Source: Morella rubra
Lineage: Eukaryota; Streptophyta; Magnoliopsida; Fagales; Myricaceae
Assembly (NCBI GenBank): GCA_003952965.2
Contig: CM025854.1
Location: 28,655,364 to 28,719,363, forward strand
Reading direction: 5' to 3'
DNA: 64,000 nt
Of this stretch, positions 39,601 to 50,650 are shown piece by piece (the first letter of the stretch is position 1; the number at the start of each line of letters is the position of its first letter). The notes under the pieces are model-generated. The model was given only the letters and a program-made list of their open reading frames with translations, searched no databases and was not told the origin of the DNA. The translations under genes and the position numbers were made by a program.

Positions 39601-42600
39601 CTTGTCTTCACAAGTTGTAAGATGCAACTATCAGATAATCTCTCTATTAACAACAAATCCTTGAGTAAACCAAGAATGGTGCACATTTTCTGCAGAATAG
39701 TGTTCACAGCGGCAGAGACCCTATCAAAGCAAACACATACATGACAAGAACAAACCTCAGTTCAGATACGCTAAATATCTCGCCTTAATATTCAATAAAG
39801 AGGAACAGCATATTAGTCAACACACTTGTTTAATGACGATTTCTTCACTTTAACGGTCTTAATAGTGCGTCTCTTCTTGCTTGCTGAACCAAAGTCAGCA
39901 CCATACTCTTCATCTTCATTCCCTGAAATAACACAAGAATAAAGGTACTTCAGTGAATGCAATGCGGAAAACTATAGTGGGGCATGAACCAGGATATAAC
40001 TAGTAATGGAACATTGAAAAACCTAGGAAGAAGCTGGTATACAAATTAATGTGTTCAAAATTGCTGCAATCTCAGAATATAACGTTAGTGACCAAATCCA
40101 GCTTTTTCACATAAAGCTAAAGCTAACCTTCAAGTTCCCCATTTTCGCTTGGTTTATGCAAGGCCCTATATGATGGATCATAAGCACACATGAGATCCAT
40201 TATCTGATGCCTGGAGAACTCTAGAATTCTCTCAATTATCTGATAAGGAATGAGAGTATAACCATGTTAAAACATAAGGATACTCTAAACATTTGAATAT
40301 ACAAGTAAAACCATGCAGATCAAAACAGAAAATTTTACAAGAAAACTAGATTAAAGCATTTTACCTCTTCTTTATACAGCTGCTTTTGCATTTCATTATA
40401 GCCCATAACTGATAGAGCAGCATGAATGGACTCCAGAGCACAAAAGATAGATGAAACTATATCTGAGTCTGACTGGAAAGTACATAAATGCAAAGTGAGA
40501 AAACCAAAATGATTTGGTACCAAATCAGTGTATCATACCAACAAAGTGATGACAATAAACAATAAAAGCAGAATTAATTGGTTGGAATATTCACAGTAGA
40601 TGGATGCCAAATTCATGACAGAGAGAAATAGCACCCAAACTTAAGAAAATATAGGAGCATAACAGTTCCAGTCATATGAACTGAAAAACCTAGAAGCACA
40701 AATCATTGACCCTAACAATGATTCATGTATGTATGGAACTTTTTTTTCCCTCAGCAATGACAAGTATTGAACCCTACAAACACCTGATTCCTCCAAATTG
40801 AGTTTGATAACATGCTAGACTTACAGGCAGACATTAGATTGAAAAAGAAGTCAGAAAAAAAGTATATAAACAGTCTCTGAATTTAAAATTTTATTTAATT
40901 TCTGATGCGAATTACTGAACCCAAAATAATACTTAGGTATCTCCTAGCAAAGTAAATAAAAGTACTTAATTCCAGATTTCCAGTAATTCTACAAGATATG
41001 TTAAAAGAAGCATGCAAACAAATAAGTAATTGGAAGGATTATTTTATAGCCAGGATGGGCAGATATTAAGCTAACCAAGTTAATAACCAAAGAGAGGATG
41101 TAACAATGAAACAATGTAAACATCCTGAAAGAGGAAGAAGATTACTGCTCTTAAACAATGTAGAACAAAACTTATTGACAACAGGCTTACATGCTCGCAT
41201 TCATCTATTGACAAGCCTTCTGCTCGATGTATCTGATGATCGAGAACTTTTAACAACCTAACCAGAATATCTACAGGGACCAAATGTAGAAGTTTCTTTG
41301 AACGGATGGACATTATTTCATTTACAAGCATTCTAAGATCAGAAAGAGGCAGTGATAACCACTCTGCTTCATCCCGATCATCGATGGGAATTTCAGCTCT
41401 GCCACAGAAGTCCTCCAACAACTCACAAAAACTTCCTACTGTAGCATCTGAACAACAACAAACACAATCTTATATACAGCTGCTTTTGCATTTCATCATT
41501 ATTTCATCTCAGACACATCTTGAGTCTTCAAACTTGCAAAACGCTGAAGCACACGCCAAAAAAGACAACATGCCTCTGTGGCGGCCTCATGGCATTTGGT
41601 TGGGTAACCAGAATCAATTGACACTTCTAAGATGGGGTTTCCACTTGATGCTTGCCTCAAAGCTTCAGGAAGGTTTGCACTACAGTGAACTAACTGAATC
41701 AGCAATGCCGTTATCATCTGAATCTGCCTTTGTTCTTCATCAGGTAGGTGATAGGATCTTAGTGCTCGCTTTGATGATGGCAACTTCCAGAGTAGCTGAA
41801 GTATTTCGTCTATCACATAAGTCCGATGCTGTGTGTATGAATAAAATATCTGTACCACAATTGAGAAGTTCAGGAGGTTATACTATAGGCAATAATATCC
41901 AGACATCTAATCATAACCAGTCAAGCAGAACCAAGAGGGCAAAAATATACCGCACTAATTAAACCAATCGCCTTCAGTTGCAACAGCTGGATATTATCCA
42001 CCAAGAATGTAGAAAAGCTTGTCTTCACAAGTTGTAAGATGCAACTATCAGATGATAAACCAAGAATGGTGCACATTTTCTGCAGAATAGTGTTCACAGC
42101 GGCAGAGACCCTATCAAAGCAAACACATACATGACATCAGTTCAGATACGCTAAATATAATATTCAATAAAGTATTAGTCAACACACTTGTTTAATGACG
42201 ATTTCTTCACTTTAACGTCTTAATAGATCAGGAAATGAATAAAGGTACTTCAGTGAATGCAATGCGGAAACTATAGTGGGGCATGAACAGAGTAATGGAA
42301 ATTGAAGGAAGAAGCTGGTTACAAATTAATGTGTTCAAAATTGCTGCAAAGAATATAACGTTAGTGACCAAATCCAGCTTTTTCACATAAAGCTAAAGCT
42401 AACCTTCAAGATTTTCGAGCATATATGATGGATCATAAGCACACATGAGATCCATTATCTGATGCCTGGAGAACTCTAGAATTCTCTCAATTATCTGATA
42501 AGGAATGAGAGTATAACCATGTTAAAACATAAGGATACTCTAGAAGTAAAACCATGCAGATCAAAACAGAAAATTTTACAAGAAAACTAGATTAAAGCAT

Positions 42601-45600
42601 TTTACCTCTTCTTTATACAGCTGCTTTTGCATTTCATTATAGCCCATAACTGATAGAGCAGCATGAATGGACTCCAGAGCACAAAAGATAGATGAAACTA
42701 TATCTGAGTCTGACTGGAACAGTACATAAATGCAAAGTGAGAAAACCAAAATGATTTGGTACCAAATCAGTGTATCATACCAACAAAGTGATGACAATAA
42801 ACAATAAAAGCAGAATTAATTGGTTGGAATATTCACAGTAGATGGATGCCAAATTCATGACAGAGAGAAATAGCACCCAAACTTAAGAAAATATAGGAGC
42901 ATAACAGTTCCAGTCATATGAACTGAAAAACCTAGAAGCACAAATCACTTGACCCTAACAATGATTCATGTATGTATGGAACTTTTTTTTCCCTCAGCAA
43001 TGACAAGTATTGAACCCTACAAACACCTGATTCCTCCAAATTGAGTTTGATAACATGCTAGACTTACAGGCAGACATTAGATTGAAAAAGAAGTCAGAAA
43101 AAAAGTATATAAACAGTCTCTGAATTTAAAATTTTATTTAATTTCTGATGCGAATTACTGAACCCAAAATAATACTTAGGTATCTCCTAGCAAAGTAAAT
43201 AAAAGTACTTAATTCCAGATTTCCAGTAATTCTACAAGATATGTTAAAAGAAGCATGCAAACAAATAAGTAATTGGAAGGATTATTTTATAGCCAGGATG
43301 GGCAGATATTAAGCTAACCAAGTTAATAACCAAAGAGAGGATGTAACAATGAAACAATGTAAACATCCTGAAAGAGGAAGAAGATTACTGCTCTTAAACA
43401 ATGTAGAACAAAACTTATTGACAACAGGCTTACATGCTCGCATTCATCTATTGACAAGCCTTCTGCTCGATGTATCTGATGATCGAGAACTTTTAACAAC
43501 CTAACCAGAATATCTACAGGGACCAAATGTAGAAGTTTCTTTGAACGGATGGACATTATTTCATTTACAAGCATTCTAAGATCAGAAAGAGGCAGTGATA
43601 ACCACTCTGCTTCATCCCGATCATCGATGGGAATTTCAGCTCTGCCACAGAAGTCCTCCAACAACTCACAAAAACTTCCTACTGTAGCATCTGAACAACA
43701 ACAAACACAATTATTCACATATATTCAAAAGTATAGAATGATCATAGAATATACGAAGATGATAAAATGGAAATAAGACAAATCAACCTTGAAGCTCAGC
43801 TGCATCCGGTCTGATCGATGATGATAAGTCATTGTTACCTTTCTTCTTCACTTTTGGTTTTCTAGAAGATGATGTTGACACCAGCTGCAATTTCATCTTC
43901 TCTATCAGAAAAAAATTTAAACAATCACAACTCAATCATCAACTCCTAAGACCAACTTCATACATACATTAGCAACATAGTCAGTCTGATAACTGTGAGT
44001 GGCACTATTGTCTCTTTGAGCTTGACTTGTAACAGGTAAGCTTTGCTCGAAGCGCTTCTTTTCAGATACTGTACTGCTTGAGATCTGCTCCTTAATAGGA
44101 CCTGAGGAACTTGAACAATGCAATAAACAGTAAGGACAGCAACAATAAAGGTAACATGAAACAACGAGTTCAAAATAAAGGTAAGTTCTATAGATGTAAG
44201 TCCCTTTTCCATCAGGCTTCAAGTTCAAAATCCCTTTGTCAATAACTATAGCCTAAAATATACAGAATACAACAAATTGAACAATAGACAACAAAGAAAC
44301 AGAAATAAGGAAACAGGAGCAGCTTGGAATCCAGCACACAAGAAAATATGTTTCTTAAGTTTGCCCAGAGAAAAGATTGCAACAGGTGCCACACTGGCAT
44401 ATCTAAGTCATTTAAAAAACAGAGGTCAGATGGCAACCTAATTCCTAGAATTTGTTCAGTCATTAGGTTATACGGCCAAATATTGGCAGCCGCAAAGCCT
44501 TTGTGAACTCTGAAGAGGAATGGAGTGCATCACACTGAAACTATTTCATGTCAAAATCAGCAAATAAATCTTCATCCTCAAACATGACAGCTTTTCCTAT
44601 ATTCAATAAGGCAGATCTTTTGTTTCTTTGATCTATACATCACCTACAGCATATTGAGTAATTCTCCACAATAAGCAACTTAAGAGATGAATTAGAAAAT
44701 GCACTCCCAGCCCACTCGAAAAAAGAAATTATTACATACTCAGAAACTTTTATAATTATGCGAATTGATACTACAGCAGAAATGCAAGTGAAATATAAAC
44801 TAGCAAAATGGGGTAGCTCTGTATTCCCATGTTTTCTTCTTCAACAACAGTGATGGCTCTGCTCTGCCATGTCCTCCGAAGACCAACAAATGAAGAATGT
44901 TATTGTCCAAGATCGAGCTGAAAGCTTGAAAAGAACCCATGCAACCAACCAGTAGCTGTACTGCTGGATGTGTGAATGCATTTAGTGCATTGCCGTTGTC
45001 AAAACCATGCATTCTTCTGCTCAAGAATATTCGGTAAATTCAAAAAAATTTATGGTATGGTCCTTGAATAATTAGAAATGCACACAATAAATACTAGCCA
45101 TAAAACAAATATCCAAATCAGCACCAAAATGGGTTTGCTACCCATATCAAAGACATGTCTCTTGCTTAAAGGCAGTCACCTACATCTCCTCAAATTTACC
45201 ACAAATTCCTTTCTAGCTAGGAACATGAGAATGGCATGGTCACTCGCATATCAGATTCTCACCATTAAATATCATTAAATACAGCAACAATGAAGATCAT
45301 TTCAATAAACAGATAGCAGCATTACATTCAAGGGAAGAAAAGATTATCGAGTACTTTGTTTACCTGCAGTACTGCACTCAAACGCTTCTGAATTGTATCG
45401 CAACACTTCTTCATAAAGTTCTAAAGGCTCTACATAGCCATATGCAACTACCCTTGAGTCATTTTTCAGATTCCTGCAGATGATGCCAAATATGAGGAGA
45501 AGAACAGTTACAGCAATCATAAGGAGTACGTCGGACAAATGCCAACCTTAACATCTGTAATGATAATTGAATTTTAGAAGTAACTTTTCCCAAAAAAGGG

Positions 45601-47013
45601 TGATAATAGATATCCTCTTCGGCTTGTGAAAACCATAACTAAACATCTCTCCAATTAGGAATAAAATGAAATCATTGTATTTCTGGTCCTATTAAACAGG
45701 TTCTCCGATGTGACATTTAAGTGTGGCATGAAGCACAAACTCAGCCCTTCCTTGATCCTAAAAGGGATGGAGACAAATTTTCAGTTTCTAAATTCAAGAC
45801 AATAATTGTTTTGCTGCCTCTTCCTTAAAAAATTAAATCCCATTGGTCAACTAAAATAGAAATTTCATGTTTCAGGCAACAAATCTTCATTGCATGGAAG
45901 AATCACTTAATTGGAACTTTATCTATGACTATTGTAGTTTAGTTGAAACCACGGGGAGCTTAGTGATAGTTTCCAAAAACATGCAAACCATGTGTAACTC
46001 CAAATAATAACAACGAGGAAATATGTCCTTCACACTCATACTAACGGCAAAGTATCCATACAAACCAACGTGGCAGGGGAGCTTTGTGTTATATACAAGA
46101 CACTGTAATTTAGTTCTGAAACAAAGTAGGGAAGTAGAGTTCCAAAACATTTCCAAATAAGCATTGTTTGTACCACATTCCGAATGAACTCTCTCGTGGC
46201 CTCTTTTTCATTAGTGTTTTTTCTCTTCTAAGCAACTGCAACTAGATACATTGCATGCGGCTTTCTAGTCTTACCATTCAAATATTTTTTTCTATACGTT
46301 TTGCACTTCCCCACGACAAATCCTACTGAGACACGAGAAATATGAGAAATATCAAAACACTGAGAACATGTGCAGAGGAGAAACGAAGTCAACTAATATA
46401 GCAGAAAAAGACTTCAGCTGCATAAAATCAAGATCCTAAACTAAAAAGACCGACGACTTAACGATTAAAAGCAGCCTTAATCACATGCACCCCGCCAAAT
46501 TCACGCTTGTAGATTTATTCAAACAATTCAAACACGTTAAATTTCGAACTGCTTATGAGCTAAGCCATTTCAAAGATTCAAAATCAAAATACACCAAAAA
46601 AACAGAAGACGGACGTCATTCAAGCATAAGTTTGATAGTGAACTAAGATTACATTTTCAACTTCTTTCGCTTACTTCAGAAACTCGATTCTTCGAATCAC
46701 CTAGCGAATGTCAAAGATGTTCGCGGAAACAACGAAAAACTTACAAGTAAGACACATCGGTTTGGCGAAGGAGATCAGCTATTCTACTAGACTGAGCGAG
46801 GACCTCGCTGCGGGTCAGCGACCTCAAGTTACCACCACCAGGCTCGTCGAAGAGGCGGAGGTCCTGATTCGATGCTCCGCAGAACACCGGGAGCGAGGGC
46901 AAAGGCAAGCATGGCGCGACCTCCGAGTGAATGGAGTTCGAGAGGCCTATGCCGCGGTGGCCCCAGCCGGAGCTCAAGGCCGAACCAGAACCCGGACCAA
47001 TTGGAGTGCTCAT
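30015..47013 (-). CDS. SCC2: Cohesin-loading factor SCC2 (NIPBL/Mis4 family) with PHD finger
   Basis: Twenty-eight exons join in frame to about 1,821 residues, close to the plant SCC2 length I recall (about 1,845): 47013-46745, 45473-45364, 44101-43968, 43884-43788, 41447-41191, 40472-40365, 40239-40128, 39922-39826, 39720-39534, 39432-39001, 38927-38395, 38310-38100, 38042-37977, 37850-37692, 37593-37426, 36020-35721, 35641-35489, 34701-34532, 33569-33461, 32873-32715, 32631-32527, 32458-32225, 31817-31684, 31603-31313, 31235-30806, 30635-30543, 30449-30324, 30236-30015. The N-terminus has the conserved [19 protein letters not shown] plant-type PHD finger (CSIC...CQSC...FHADC...CQIC) lies at about 668-712, and the rest is HEAT-type helical repeat. 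The C-terminus is acidic then basic ([13 protein letters not shown]). SCC2 with SCC4 loads cohesin onto chromosomes. This exon set uses only one copy of a segment duplicated at 39.1-43.7 kb. Exon 20 has tandem CAGCAG acceptors. Longer upstream frames (ATG at 47253) lack family similarity, so 47013 is the start. Confidence 0.93.
33650..33915. mobile_element. Small inverted-repeat element in an SCC2 intron
   Basis: The left end (about 33655-33712) and the reverse complement of the right end (about 33850-33912) share words such as CTAACTAC, ACACCTT and GCACCC/GCTACCC in the same order, roughly 60% alike by eye. The pattern resembles small Mutator-like elements. I found no clear target duplication. 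It lies in the intron between exons 18 and 19. Confidence 0.4.
39073..43711. repeat. Tandem duplication of SCC2 exons 5-10
   Basis: Copy A (39073-41468) and copy B (41495-43711) are near-identical at an offset of 2,243 around exons 5 and 6, but differ by many small deletions in copy B between 42050 and 42460. In copy B exon 7 is 21 bases shorter, exon 9 is 27 shorter (42110-41951), exon 10 is 3 shorter and cut off at the join (41849-41499), and exon 8 is largely missing. The join at 41469-41494 is a filler matching 40374-40396 (ATACAGCTGCTTTTGCATTT), which is inside exon 6 of copy A. Copy A gives a full in-frame gene, so copy B is surplus. Confidence 0.9.
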
Positions 47014-47220
47014 CGATTGATGAACCGGTGAGTCCACAATCGACAGTGGGGGAGCATGTATGTAGATAGGGAGGAAGGGAGTGGTACGAGCGTAATAACG
47101 TGGAAATCTGAGGGCGTTTTGGAGGGAATTAGGGCTTTTCCTTTTTTTGAATTCAGAGAGGTTTGGAGCCCTAGAGGTATAGATTGGAAGCTGTAACGAG
47201 AGAAATTGTGGGAAGCCAAT

Positions 47221-47230
47221 GGCGGGGAAA
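47221..47230 (-). promoter_or_regulatory. E2F-like site upstream of SCC2
   Basis: On the minus strand TTTCCCCGCC at 47221-47230 fits the E2F consensus WTTSSCSS. It is about 210 bp upstream of the SCC2 ATG. E2F control of cohesion genes is known in general, but one degenerate match is weak evidence. Confidence 0.3.
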
Positions 47231-47299
47231 GCTCGTATGTTTGCGAGGTACAAATTTTTGGGATTTTTTGTGGCGAAGTGAATTTGGTTTTATAGATAT

Positions 47300-48264
47300 G
47301 GAAAATGAATGCCAGTTGTGGAACCACGAAATTGCCCCTGGATGTTCCGCTCTTGGAGCAGCAGCTTGTGAAAAAAGGTTGCTGGTTTCTACTTGATACT
47401 TCGGGATTATATTTCAGCAAAGGGGGATTTTGAAGGGCCGTTAAAAGACCTTCGTGGATGTTGGAACTTACGAGAGTACCCCTGGTTGTTGTCTGCTTGG
47501 ATCGTGGTAGCTAGCTTTGTTAGAAAAGCTCCTTGCTTCGCTGACCGGGGGGGTATCGTCTTTGAAATTTTGGCCCGTGGAAGTCAAATTAAGGACATAA
47601 TAATAAGGGGAAAAGAAAAAACCAAACTTCCACTTTACGCTTCAACATATATATTAAGGAAATATAAGGGTTAAAATGTAAAACTTTATCTGCATGGGAT
47701 TTTCTCTTCCGTGTGCCTACATATGAAAAATAGAGATATTCAGATCTACCGTAATCTGACATGGATTATCAATTATTTTGGTAGTACAACCGTACAAATT
47801 GCGAAAAGCTATTAGCTTATATGACCATTTTCTTTTTCTTTCTTTTTTTCTAAATTTAGATGACCATTTTTGAAACGGCTGGACTGACGGACTAAAAGGA
47901 TGATGGTAGGATGCAAACGACGAGAGTGAGAAGGCTGTTAAGGACTTGTTTGATTGTGGGTTCAGGTCCTGGTTTTGGGGTTCAAAACTTGGTTTGAACC
48001 CAATTTATTGAACCAGTATTTGGCTGGGTTAAGGGTTACTGCGACACTTGCACGTGTCATCTGTTAATTAGGTTGGTCAGCACATAACCAACTTTAACGT
48101 GCAACTGCTATTCTGACAATAAAAAAAAGTCATCGTACTCCACTGTCTGACATAATACAGACAGAACACCAATATCTTCACACCTCTTATGAGATGATGA
48201 TGATTTGTCGTTACTCTTTGAGTAAAAATGGAAGCATACAACCTTTATCTTCCTCTCCCTCTTA
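47300..48264. other. SCC2 upstream flank and intergenic DNA
   Basis: No gene is supported. A stretch at 47938-48030 (GGACTTGTTTGATTGTGGGTT) is similar in inverted orientation to 54415-54530, a diverged dispersed repeat on either side of the large inverted-repeat element. Confidence 0.5.
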
Positions 48265-48740
48265 GGTTTGGATTCAGTCTAGACCGTACGGATCCAAACG
48301 CTTCCAGACCCGCGGTCTGGATTAAATCCCACGAAATGGACGATAGAGAGTCCTCTACGTCATTTAATGAGGCCTCTCTGTCCTCGCTCTTTGCTGAGCA
48401 AGCCAGCGCGCGTCCAGCCCTCTTTTTTTGTCTCCACATCTGTACTGGTTGAACCACTATAATTTAAGTGCGACCACACCTCCGACCGTACAACTGCTGC
48501 TTCAAAATCCCCTTCACAATTCAAAACTAATTTCAAAATCATTCGACGTTTCAAAACCCTCAAATCCCTCCCATTTCGAAATCCCTTTCCCTCGAAATCT
48601 TTATGCCACTCTCCACTCTCTATGCCGGTTCTCTTCCTTAACTCACTGCTACATCACTCACCTCACTAGCTCTCTCTCTCTCTCTCTCTATGGCCTCTCA
48701 CTCGATTTACTAACATTTTTTGTTTGATTTTGTTTTTGTT

Positions 48741-49642
48741 AGGTTCTGATCTTCTAGTCAAGAATGTGGGGATTTTGAGTTTTTGTTGTGGCCACATTAA
48801 TGGTAAGCCCTATATAATTTTTGTTTTCTTTACTGTAATGTTGGATTGAGGTTTTGGGGATACAAAAGGTTTGATTGGATTGACTGGGGTTCTGCTTCTC
48901 CTACATTTCTGCACAATATCGTTTGACCAGATTTTAGCATTGAATCGTGTAGGGTTGCTGAGCTTGTATCTTAAAGAATTGAAGGCTAACTTGCATAATA
49001 ACTTTTTCTTGCGCGAGTAAATAGTTGCAAATGCATGCTATTAATCCCTATATATTATATTATCACTGATACTTATCTTATAATTGGCTTGAAGAAGTTG
49101 TGACATATGCTAAGCATTCACGATCCAAAAGCATATGTGATGACATTGGTAAACAGGAACTGATGATTATCTGTCAATTTGTGTTGTTTTTCTCTAAACG
49201 GTAGGCCCTCAATACTTCAGTCATGCACTGTATCTTATCTGTTTCTATGTACGGTATTTTTCTGCTTGCACGCATCAGAAAAAACATAGCAAAACAATTG
49301 CGTATTATTTTACCTTTATGTGGAGCAGGTGGAGTTGTCTCATCCCAATGCAGAACTTAGATTGCTTGAAGTTTTCTATCACAAGATCTATAAGGTAATG
49401 GATATTGTTCCTTTCTTAATGTATATTTTCAACCCCCTAAGTGATCATTGAGGTATTTTTCCACCATATTACGTCTCACTTAGTTTTGTAGTTAGTTACT
49501 TGTATTTTTGCCATTTGTTTGTGATGGTATATGATTGTCCAACTATATGTTGTTGCAGACACAAGATTTCAGGCAGCAAGGAAGATAAAGCTAATAGTTC
49601 TTGGTCATCGGTTGCAGAGAATGTATTTTGAACTATATGTAT
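48741..49642 (+). other. Exon-like segments inside the 4.2-kb element
   Basis: Three segments look like spliced coding exons with good junctions. 48743-48802 lies between an acceptor and the donor GTAAGCC and reads GSDLLVKNVGILSFCCGHING. About 49330-49395 (acceptor GAGCAG, donor GTAATGG) reads VELSHPNAELRLLEVFYHKIYK. About 49559 onwards, after TTGTTGCAG, includes SKEDKANSSWSSVAENVF then a stop. The first is also present, nearly unchanged, in the right inverted repeat near 51840-51900. They may be fragments captured from a host gene that I cannot name. A continuous message through all three is not established. Confidence 0.4.
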
Positions 49643-50427
49643 AGTTTGTATTCTTGGTATTTTTTTTGGTAGAGCAGATTTGTAAATAAAATGGTTATTG
49701 CTTTTGTTAGACATTTTTAATATAAAAGTTGTGTTGGAATTCGAGGAGCTCAAAGGTCCAATTTTCAACTTCGAAGGTTGATGTATGGCTCTTTCTAATT
49801 TTGGTGTCACTATCTAGTTTCCGTTTGTTGTTTATGTGTAAGTATATATAGTCAATTTTAAACAGACTTGTCAATTTTTTATAGTTGGCCTTTAGCGAAT
49901 AATCTGTTTGTTTTATAATTGTTGTCATTATCTTCATGATTAGCACCACCCTATCTCTTAACAATTGTTTATAGTTTATTTGTGATTATCCAATATCTCT
50001 TCTTTTCAGACCCCCTTCCCTCCCCCAAATATATGAAACAGGTTATGGTTTTTTTCTAAACGAATGCAGACAACTATGTATGCGAGTTTTTTTTTAGGAC
50101 AATCCTCCCTAATTAATTAAGGACAAAACAAAATTCCAATATCGTTTGTCCTTGTCTTATCGTACAGAGGGAAAAATTTGAAAAGGTTATTATTTTATTA
50201 TTCTAATAATTAGTTGCTTTTTTTTGTCTCTTAGCTTGCACAGCCCTTTGTTGTGCGTTCTTAGCTTCTAGGTTGCAATGTTTTGGTCCTTACCCATTTA
50301 AAATTGCTTTTATTCTTTTAAATCTCCTTATAGAAAGTGTTAAATCTCCTTTCTTTACATTCAATCTTTTTTGCCTTTTCGATTTTAATTTTGAATGATC
50401 TCTCCATTGTTTTATAGTTGGTCTAAA

Positions 50428-50650
50428 GGACGCCCTGTAATTTCCAAGGCCTTGCGCGAGGGAGGCGCTGGAATTGGCCTCGCTCGGGCCGCCCTGGAAT
50501 TTCTAGGGCCTCCCGCGAGGGACGGCTTAGAATTTCCAGAGCGTCCCAGCACGAGGCCTTGGAAATTCCAGAGCATCCCGCACGCGAGGCCCTGGAATTT
50601 TCAACGCCTCGCGCTTGGGACGCTCTAGAATTCCAACGCCCAGCGCGATC
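50428..50650. repeat. GC-rich degenerate minisatellite
   Basis: About seven units of 26-36 bp follow the pattern GGACGCCCTGGAATTTCC then AGGGCCTCCCGCGCGAG. Each unit carries a palindromic GGAATTTCC or GGAATTCC core and a CGCG-containing tail. The GC content is far above the AT-rich surroundings. Two 54-bp copies of another repeat follow (50674-50728 and 50747-50800), sharing TTTTATCCAGCAATTT. Confidence 0.7.

Noticed and set aside
47014-47253. N-terminal extension of SCC2 from an upstream ATG
   Set aside because: The extra 80 residues show no SCC2-like sequence, and the conserved N-terminus begins shortly after the ATG at 47013.
50428-50650. CRISPR-like regular repeat array
   Set aside because: Units vary in length and sequence with no unique spacers, and this is plant nuclear DNA. 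It is a degenerate minisatellite.
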